Source: Sphaeroforma sirkka (Eukaryota; Opisthokonta; Ichthyosporea; Ichthyophonida). Taken from it: a DNA stretch of 22,500 nucleotides. The notes beneath the pieces were generated by a model. The model searched no databases, was not told the origin of the DNA, and saw only the letters and a list, made by a program, of their open reading frames with translations. The DNA lies in NCBI GenBank assembly GCA_001586965.3, contig LUCW03000705.1, positions 1 through 22,500 of the forward strand. The letters are read 5' to 3'. The translations under genes were made by a program, and so were the position numbers. Shown here one piece after another: positions 10,300 through 22,500 of this stretch (its first letter is position 1; each line of letters starts with the position of its first letter).

Positions 10300-10711
10300 T
10301 GTATAGTCACTGAATAGTGTACGTACTCGTATCTACGCATACATATTTATACGTGTGCGTACGTACAACAACGAGTACACATGCACATGTACGAGTCCGT
10401 ACAAGTATGTACAAGTACGTATAGATACGTGCGCACAGGTAAGAGTACGTACCCATACGAATTGACGTACGCATCTACATAATCACGATATAGTTAGTTT
10501 GCACACACTACATAGTCGATCGATATTCAGTTTGCAGACACTACATAGTTACTGAACAGTATATATGAGTACGTATGAGTACGTACTTATATGTACGAGT
10601 ACGTATGCACATGGACACTTACATACTCGTACGCATGGGAACGTACTTGTACACGTGTGAGTTGGTATGTATAAGTATGTATGAGTACGTAAGAGTACGT
10701 ACACGCATGTA
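10300..10711. repeat. GTAC/TACG-rich degenerate repeat block, right
   Basis: The block is built from words such as GAGTACGTA, GTACGAGT, ACAAGTACGTA and GTACGTAC. Two partial copies of a longer unit (about 10240-10330 and 10490-10565) share ATAGT.AGTTTG, then ACA.TACATAGTCG and CTGAA.AGT. It abuts the solo LTR directly. It resembles the left block at 7921-8190 and may be the flank or subterminal region of the Harbinger element. Confidence 0.55.
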
Positions 10712-11782
<1,071 letters not shown>

Positions 11783-11967
11783 AATTGACTCAGCGCATAT
11801 CTTCCATTGTCGACTCACTTGGCCAAAGCTCCAAACGGGAATTTACTGACCACTTCTTTCCATCAATCTTTTCTGAACCACTACAGCGACTATGAGAGCC
11901 ATACCATATGCTCATGCATTGTAACATACATACTTGTCATTTTTGAAATAAATAATATTATCCCTAT
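11783..11967. repeat. interspersed repeat R2, copy b
   Basis: This is the second 185-bp copy of the repeat at 6393-6577, gap-free. TCAAAA occurs on both sides (11779-11784 and 11967-11972). If real, that is a 6-bp target duplication and puts the element proper at 11785-11966. Copy a has no matching flanks. Copy b lies about 500 bases right of the solo LTR, while copy a lies about 107 bases right of the other LTR. Confidence 0.8.
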
Positions 11968-12424
11968 CAAAAACTAAACATTGAAATTGCGCAAGTAAAC
12001 GTCGATCTTACTTAATATATATAATTCATTTGCCACCTCCGGAGCATTTAGTATGAATGTGTCTTTTCCACAAAGTATGAGGCAAAAGCCAACGGCAAAT
12101 TCGAGCTTCTGACACATACTAACTTAGCTCAATTATTATTGATGATCATATCAATAGACCAAATGATGTACACAAAATGTACGTTGTCAGATATTGCGTG
12201 TTGCGTACCAAATCCTTCGTGCTGTTATATATTGCGTGTTAATTCTGAATCTTAACAAATATTGTGTTTCTTCACATATATCAATCGTATCATACTTGTC
12301 AGTTGCCCGTACTTTATGCAATATCTACGAATAGATCGGGGTAACCTAGTTCCTTACGAAAATCTGCTTCATGATCATCAACATCATATGTGTATGTATT
12401 GTTTGTGTCTATATCTTATATCTC
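11968..12424. other. no recognisable gene
   Basis: AT-rich sequence with short open frames only. It might include the 3' terminal part or LTR of the adjoining Ty3 fossil, but I found no matching copy at the other end of that fossil. Confidence 0.4.
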
Positions 12425-13270
12425 ATGATGTAGTGCCCAACACTTTAATGACAACATAAGGTCCTATATACTTTAATAGCCACTCCTTTTTAAACCCAGC
12501 ATTAGTTGGTTGTTTATAAACACGTAATATAACACGATCATTCACTGCAAATGTTAGTACTGTAGTTGTACCGGTTTCTCTTCAAAGCTCGTGCTAGTGT
12601 TCGCTCAAGCTCTTTTGCCTGTCTATTGGCAACACACAATGCACGTAGTATATTCGGCCGCTTCATTGCCATGTGCAAACAGGAAAAATGAACAACCCGT
12701 AATGTATTTGCTGTTCTATATCTGTGTTGAATAAACAGGAATACTAGTTCACAATCTACAATATGCGCATTATTAATGTAATTAGGAAACATATAACCAT
12801 AATTTCCTATGAACACGTTCTACTTTGCCATTAGCTTGTGGGTGTTAAGCCGATACAGCCAATGGTGTTGTATTTAGAAGTTTTGTAGTATCCAGACCAT
12901 CTTCGATAGAAAGTCAGAACCCTTCCACTCCCATAGCAAATAAACTCTAAAGCCTCAGTCGTAAGTCCTGTGGAATCTGATGTACATAAACGTTCAGTAA
13001 ACCTAATGAAATAACAAAATAAATAAATTAATTTACCTATTTATGCGGTGCTTCTGGCAATGGACCTTCTACATTAACTCTCATCTTTTCAAATAAAGTA
13101 GGAAGTGATAAGTCGAACACAGGTAAGCAACTGTGTGCACTGGGGTGAGTTTGCGCTACGCGCCTTACAACTCGTACACCACTGTAAATAACACATGCAC
13201 GTTTATATACGGTTGGAAAATATTCTTTTGCGTGACCGTACGACATCATATTCACCAATATATGCATCAT
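12425..13270 (-). mobile_element. integrase relic of element B
   Basis: Recognisable pieces from right to left are a zinc-module-like segment with VRRVAQTHPS, the core entry LFEKMRVNVEGPLPEAP (compare F-x-x-x-x-x-D-x-x-GPLP), HPQANGKVERVHRKLW (the Glu motif of the DDE core, about 12850-12800), and the C-terminal GPY/F-type segment NDRVILRVYKQPTN with KKEWLLKYIGPYVVIKVLG (about 12550-12430). It is broken. Confidence 0.75.
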
Positions 13271-13559
13271 GCGCTAGTGTACGTATTCCCCATTTGAGAA
13301 GTGGTGTTTGATATAGCGCGTGCACGTGTCTAAATCGAAACAAAGTCTTTCTTTAAATACGTAGATTGACAGGGAACTTCAATAACGGCACAGTTTGGTC
13401 TATCAACGCTTCTATATCATATATAAACCTCAAGTGTCGTATAATTTGCATTATATATGGGTCCCCTACTTGTGCTAAGAGACTAAGGGCTAGTTTTGGC
13501 CCAGCATCCGATGATGTATGTACATGTGCGCTATATAGATGTTACGCAGTGGTGTGACG

Positions 13560-13760
13560 TTTACACTAGCCAGATTTGATGGATTTTGTAAGTATCTAAA
13601 TCGTTTATAGCCTATCATTTGCCATTTTACTATATTGCATAGCCGTAATAAGTTTGTGGTCTGCACAGACCTCAAACTCACGCCCGTGTGTAAAATAAAA
13701 ACATTCATCTCTATTTGCCCACTTTATGGCTACTTTTTCATTAATATGCCATGTAGCTGA
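13560..13760 (-). mobile_element. RNase H relic of element B
   Basis: SATWHINEKVAIKWANRDEC followed by GREFEVCADHKLITAM matches the Ty3-type RNase H stretch that runs E-K-x-A-I-x-W-A and F-x-V-x-x-D-H-K-L. The right-hand part falls in the tandem duplication at 13668-14106. Confidence 0.7.
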
Positions 13761-14106
13761 TGGCGTTTAAATGCTCGAATAAATTATGCGGTAGTACGCT
13801 CGTGTAGTTTAGCTTTGCACAGTTGCAACTGTGTCCAGGCATAGCCTCAATTAACTTTACATGCATCCACTTTTACACGAAATGGGAGACCTCAAACTCA
13901 CGCCCGTGTGTAAAATAAAAACATTCATCTCTATTTGCCCACTTTATGGCTACTTTTTCACTAATACGCCATGTAGCTGATGGCGTTTAAATGCTCGAAT
14001 AAATTATGCGGTAGTACGCTCGTGTAGTTTAGCTTTGCACAGTTGCAACTGTATCCACACATAGGCTCAACTAACTTTACATGCATTGACTTTTACACGA
14101 AACGGG
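13668..14106. repeat. 220-bp tandem duplication inside element B
   Basis: The block 13668-13887 is repeated at 13888-14106, each copy starting GACCTCAAACTCACGCCC. I count 10 mismatches by eye (about 95% identity). It duplicates an RNase H/RT portion of the fossil, so it arose after insertion and is younger than the fossil. Confidence 0.92.
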
Positions 14107-14178
14107 CGAGCATCGGTCGCATAATCTGGGTATGCTAGAGCACTTGATGCAACACTATTCTTCAGCTTTTTCGAACGC

Positions 14179-14244
14179 ACTTATTGTCGTATTTGCGTAG
14201 ACTTATTGTCGTATTTGCGTAGACTTATTGTCGTATTTGCGTAG
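14179..14244. repeat. 22-bp unit, three perfect tandem copies
   Basis: ACTTATTGTCGTATTTGCGT followed by AG is repeated at 14179, 14201 and 14223 without mismatch. With no spacers this is a plain tandem repeat, recent because it is error-free. Confidence 0.95.
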
Positions 14245-14639
14245 TAGGTCATTCAATTATTTGCTCAGACCTTTTAGAATCGATCGATATACTTTCTCGT
14301 GCCGCTGTGTAGCCGAGAACCTGTGCTGAATCAGATCACAATCGTCTTGCTTCCCTTAAGTAGCACTTGCTTGCTTTAAGCAGCGATTCGAACGCTATAT
14401 CGGTTTTGGAAATCAGTTCTTACTCCGCCACAAGTACCGTCGTTTACATACGATATGCACCGAGGTACGTCACGTAGCAACGGGGCGATACTTTACAAAA
14501 TATAGCAGCCGATGGTTGTAGACCCATCAGTGGAACTGTATATATAGCGTGGAAAAGGCTAGGAATCTATGAGATTCTTTATTCACTAAAAATTTCCAAT
14601 ATTTCAATTTAATGTCCGAAGTACTGAAATACATACAAT

Positions 14640-15065
14640 CACTTAGGGTTTCGAAAGCTAAATCGATTATTTAGCTTCCTAAAATCTGTGACTATTCTAT
14701 ACTTTCCCGAGTGTTTAGGCTTCAGTAACGCAAGTATTTGCTGGGGCATTGTATGGACTATCTAAGTATTCTACAATGTTGTTATATATCATATCACGTA
14801 CAATGGCTTCAAATGCATGTTTTATGCGTGCATGAAAGAGAATATTGTTTTAACGTATATCGGATCTTTGGTGTTCATCGGTATCTGAACTGGAGGATGT
14901 CTATGAAACGGTGATCGTGCTCAGCATGATCGAATAAATCGTAATACATGATGAGCGAATCTTCGACAATTAATTTCTGTGCATTTGTGAGGTTTGGAGC
15001 ATATTTGTATTCAAATGGTAGTTGCTCTGGACGTGACACGCTTGCGTCGTCTCTTGTGCCTTGGC
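14640..15065 (-). mobile_element. reverse transcriptase N-terminal relic of element B
   Basis: Scattered minus-strand pieces include LTNAQKLIVEDSLIMYYDLF followed by an H-rich segment, and then FEAIVRDMIYNNIVEYLDSP. These match the region of Ty3/gypsy pol just before RT motif 1, where a loop and I-x-x-M-L-x-x-x-I-I-x-x-S-x-S-P leads into the fingers. The catalytic palm is not recognisable further left. It is broken. Confidence 0.55.
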
Positions 15066-15555
15066 TCCAACAGAAGTGGAAGCCTTAACTAACAGGTAAA
15101 TGTTGAGTTCCTTAACATATCCAACAAATGAACTATTGTTATATAAAGATTCAAAACTTTCAGTTAGTAATTAATGACTTGAATATATCTTTGCAATTTG
15201 TGCCTTTCACTAAATAGGCAGTGGTATAGTTCAAAGCGTTATCATTGATGACGATTAAACATGAAGTATTCTATACTTACACGAAACTTGACAACAGAAG
15301 ACGAAGATAGAGAAACTGTGTAGTGGCCAGCTACGAATCACTTCTGATTCTGGAACGTATATTTAACTGCAGTGTCATCGAACGCATCATCTGGTGGTCG
15401 AAAAACCCGCAGTGTATCTTTCTCGTGAAACTATCTTGCAGCAATACAATTGTAAAAAAATTTTTTTGCTTGTTATCACATTGAACGTTAGGATCGCATT
15501 AGTGAAGGCCAAGCAACCACAGAACGCCAGGAACTGGGAACAAATATAAATCTGT
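15066..15555. other. linker of element B, no recognisable domain
   Basis: By position this should hold the protease segment of fossil B, but I see no convincing protease motif, only short open frames and an A/T homopolymer run near 15455-15470. Confidence 0.35.
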
Positions 15556-16290
15556 TTATAAAGACGCTTCTCTTATATTGAAACGAACAGTAAATGAATG
15601 TGCAACGTTGGTTGATCCACCCACACCAAAAAAAGGAAAACAAGATTTCTGGATGCTGATAATCTGATCAGGTCTCTTTTTGCGGATCTCAACTATTGAA
15701 TTGCGAGTCGCTAAACCTTCACCTTTATCAAGTAACGTGTACATCTGATAGGTGTTGAAACGAGAATAAACAGACTTCAACGTTGACTTTTGTTCGACAA
15801 CGTTGGTGTGGACAAACTTTGTCCCAAACTGGAATTGCTGTTTGTTGCTTGGGTTAAATAAAAAAGCATCAACAACTCGCACTAAATCATCGTCCACTTT
15901 TTCGTACATAATCAATCATAACTGTATCACCTGTTGATGATGCAGCAGTAGCAGTGTTTTCTTTTTTACAGTCAATCATATCTAGAGTACGAATGAGACA
16001 TTTGGAAAGATGGTGTTTGTTGCCACATAGGAAACATTCTACAACACCTTCATCAGTAGGCACAAAAATCGTCTTCGATAATGAATTTATGTTATTCGAT
16101 ATTTTACACGCCTCGTGTCTTTGTGCTTCGCCACGGCGAAAACAATGCCCTATACGAATGTATGCCCTCTCATGTTGGTCCTTTTCCATTACCATATCCT
16201 CTATCACTCTCTGATTTGGCGAGTTCGAATTGGGCCTCTAAGAATACTTCCTCCGTTTTCCAATGAAACTTTTCATACGTATAGAATGAG
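15556..16290 (-). mobile_element. gag-like relic of element B with zinc knuckle
   Basis: Minus-strand pieces include FELAKSESDRGYGNGKGPT, then ERAYIRIGHCFRRGEAQR, then VECFLCGNKHHLSKC, a knuckle-like C-x2-C-x3/4-H-x3/4-C motif. A polar segment follows (KVDDDLVRVVDAFLFNPSNK ... MYTLLDKGEGLATRNSIVEI). The order helices, knuckle, then pol fits a gag/nucleocapsid. The plus-strand open frames over this stretch are shadows. It is broken. Confidence 0.5.
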
Positions 16291-16384
16291 GAGGATTCCT
16301 CTCAGAGTAAATACTCTGAATTTTTATGCTACTGTCGATATACGAGCATTGCTTGAACCTTTATACTACACTACACATCACGGT

Positions 16385-16736
16385 AACTCAAATCTAAGGG
16401 TTCATGGCGACGAATCAGTAAGGGAGAAAATACTCGGAATGCTACTATATGGAATACGGCATTAGACCTCACTACTCTTCGTGATTTCATCCCGGAGCAA
16501 TTTATTTTGCTACGTAGCAATATACCGCAGTTACATCAACTCATCAACCAAGACTCACAAAAATTGGTGCGGCAGATTTGCTTGTCAACATTCATGCATA
16601 GTGTTAAGATACTAAGCGAGGACAGCTACCATTGGCTTTGTGCTGCAACGGTAGTCGATCAAATAAACACAGTCGTACTCAGGCCTGTTGTTGCAGGTGG
16701 TGCGAAATACATGGGTGTCGCACTTCAAACGTGAAC
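16385..16736 (+). CDS. unassigned open frame, possible exon or relic
   Basis: The frame is open for about 117 codons on the plus strand without an early ATG and ends in TGA at 16734-16736. It encodes LKSKGSWRRISKGENTRNAT, then LDLTTLRDFIPEQFILLRSN, then IPQLHQLINQDSQKLVRQIC, then SEDSYHWLCAATVVDQINTV, and ends GGAKYMGVALQT. The amphipathic helix pattern looks protein-like, but I recognise no family. A weak acceptor-like CTAAG lies at about 16397. It lies tail-to-tail with the MyTH4 gene, 180 bases from that gene's stop. It could be a fragment of element B's flank, a small host exon or chance. Confidence 0.25.
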
Positions 16737-16917
16737 TGAGGGTGTCATTGACAAGGCAGCAAGTACGGTCGAGTTTACGCGTGTACCGATACGATCACTT
16801 TTAGTGTAGACACCACATTCTAATGTGATCGATAGGCGGTGTTGCGCCGGACTATGTAATGGTGTTCTTATCCATCCTCCCATACCATATTAGTCCACTA
16901 CATTAATAGATATGTAC
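16737..16917. other. 3' flank of the MyTH4 gene
   Basis: No gene. No canonical AATAAA on the minus strand lies within the first 180 bases after the stop. The nearest, GCAAAATAAATT, is at about 16499-16510, some 410 bases downstream, so the 3' UTR may be long. Confidence 0.4.
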
Positions 16918-21714
<4,797 letters not shown>

Positions 21715-21779
21715 CTGCAGGATATGAATACAGGTTTTCGATATTAATTCAGCAGGTTATAAAATTATTATAACCTTTC

Positions 21780-22115
21780 ATGGTATGAATACAACGGTGT
21801 ATGATATAAATGCAGCGCATTATTAATAGACGTAATGAGAATAATACAGCGGTGTATAAATAGGTTTAATGATATTAATGCAAGGGTGTTTAATTAGGTT
21901 CAATGATATTAAAGGAATGGGTTATAAATAGGTTTAATGATGTTTATGCAATGGTTTATGAATAGGTGTAATGACAATATTACAATGATATAAAAAAAGG
22001 CTTGAGGATGTAAATACAAGAGCTAAGTATGCATCTTTCCGAGAACATTGTTACAATGGTCTATGTATGCGGTTAAGGGACTTAGTATAATGATAGATCA
22101 AAAGGCTTAGATTTC
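21780..22115. repeat. degenerate 34-bp minisatellite
   Basis: Units such as GGTGTATAAATAGGTTTAAT followed by GATATTAATGCAA recur with starts near 21816, 21850, 21884, 21918, 21953 and 21987, a 34-35 bp step. Weaker copies extend on both sides. Copies agree only partly, so the array is old. It lies just upstream of the first visible MyTH4 exon, in its intron. Confidence 0.8.
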
Positions 22116-22292
22116 ACAATAGCTGGTTGATGAACGTGCAGTTAGATAGTATTCATATGATTTTAAAAAATCAATTCAGCTTTGCCGCAGCAATGTTCGT
22201 AGCGTTGCACAGTACAAAGAAACATCCCATGTGCCGTAGCTATAGCTAGACACTCCATACCTACGAAGCCTCCATCTATTTTTAGACCTGAA
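22116..22292. other. spacer without clear gene
   Basis: No recognisable feature. A minus-strand open frame runs through from the 99-bp repeat but has no known motif. Confidence 0.35.
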
Positions 22293-22500
22293 GGTGTTCT
22301 ATTTATAGCCATGTAGGTATAACCCTGCACGCACACACACCTGTAGTACTCGTCTGAGCATATGCTATTTGTGTTCATGTTAAGACATAGAGGTGTTCTA
22401 TTTATAGTCCTGTAGGTATAACCCTGCACGTACACACACCTGTAGTACTCGTCTGAGCATATGCTGTTTATGTTCATATTGAGATATGGAGGTGTTCTAT
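22293..22500. repeat. 99-bp tandem repeat, at least two copies, continues off window
   Basis: GGTGTTCTATTTATAG starts at 22293 and 22392 and again at 22491, giving an exact 99-bp step. The two full copies differ at 9 positions by eye (about 91% identity). As 99 is a multiple of three, an open frame on the minus strand passes through both copies with a 33-residue repeat (SICSDEYYRC, VQGYTY, INRTP). Whether it is coding is unknown. Confidence 0.9.

Larger units (their letters stand above)
12425..16290 (-). mobile_element. old Ty3/gypsy fossil (element B)
   Basis: Decayed minus-strand remains occur in the correct Ty3/gypsy order from right to left. They are a gag-like zinc-knuckle segment (about 16290-15556), an RT N-terminal segment (about 15065-14640), RNase H (about 13760-13560) and integrase (about 13270-12425). 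No LTRs were found. Breaks are many (more than ten), and parts of RT are unrecognisable, so it is clearly older than element A. It is a different family from A: no methyltransferase-like domain is visible and the integrase motifs differ. Confidence 0.72.

Noticed and set aside
14179-14244. CRISPR-like array
   Set aside because: There are three perfect 22-bp direct copies with no spacers, in a eukaryotic genome, so this is a plain tandem repeat.
15954-16465. Plus-strand open frames over the element B gag segment
   Set aside because: The minus strand carries the zinc-knuckle and gag-like composition, and the plus frames look like shadows.

Overview
The window is eukaryotic nuclear DNA. It has spliced genes with GT-AG introns, LTR retrotransposons, a cut-and-paste DNA transposon and very long AT/CA microsatellites. 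It contains nothing prokaryotic. The one clear host gene encodes a MyTH4-domain protein (myosin/kinesin-tail type module), which fits a holozoan or amoebozoan-like eukaryote, possibly unicellular. I cannot name the species. Trp is written TGG in the host exons and the host gene ends in TAG, so the code looks standard.

Layout. (1) 1-6286: a minus-strand Ty3/gypsy-type LTR element whose 3' end lies off the left edge. Read right to left it has a 596-bp 5' LTR (5691-6286), gag, a zinc-knuckle-like part, protease, RT, RNase H, an unusual adenine-methyltransferase-like domain carrying NPPC, and integrase. It is broken in several places. A tRNA-like pol III cassette (A box, B box, T5) lies antisense inside its gag. 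(2) 6393-6577: a 185-bp interspersed repeat, here called R2, with a second copy at 11783-11967. (3) About 6680-10219: a decayed PIF/Harbinger-type DNA transposon with two convergent genes. One is a plus-strand Myb/SANT-like accessory gene, whose first intron is filled by an (AT)80 tract and a GTAC-rich block. The other is a minus-strand HARBI1/ALP1-like transposase that lacks its N-terminal half. (4) 10712-11287: a solo LTR of the same family as the left element, abutting an (AT)60 tract. (5) 12425-16290: a second, much older Ty3/gypsy fossil on the minus strand, with a 220-bp tandem duplication in its middle. (6) 16385-16736: an unassigned open frame. (7) 16918-21714: seven 3' exons of the MyTH4 gene on the minus strand; the 5' part lies to the right. 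Every intron carries simple repeats. (8) 21780-22500: a degenerate 34-bp minisatellite and a 99-bp minisatellite running off the right edge.

The selfish elements are stacked between the left edge and the 3' end of the MyTH4 gene. The only gene that looks maintained is the MyTH4 gene. Its exon phases chain cleanly except at one junction, which is off by one base. The observations most worth following are the methyltransferase-like domain in the Ty3 element, the tRNA-like cassette and its 12-bp match at the edge of R2, the duplicated exon-edge cassette inside a MyTH4 intron, and the two in-frame TGA codons in the Myb/SANT gene, one at a conserved Trp position.
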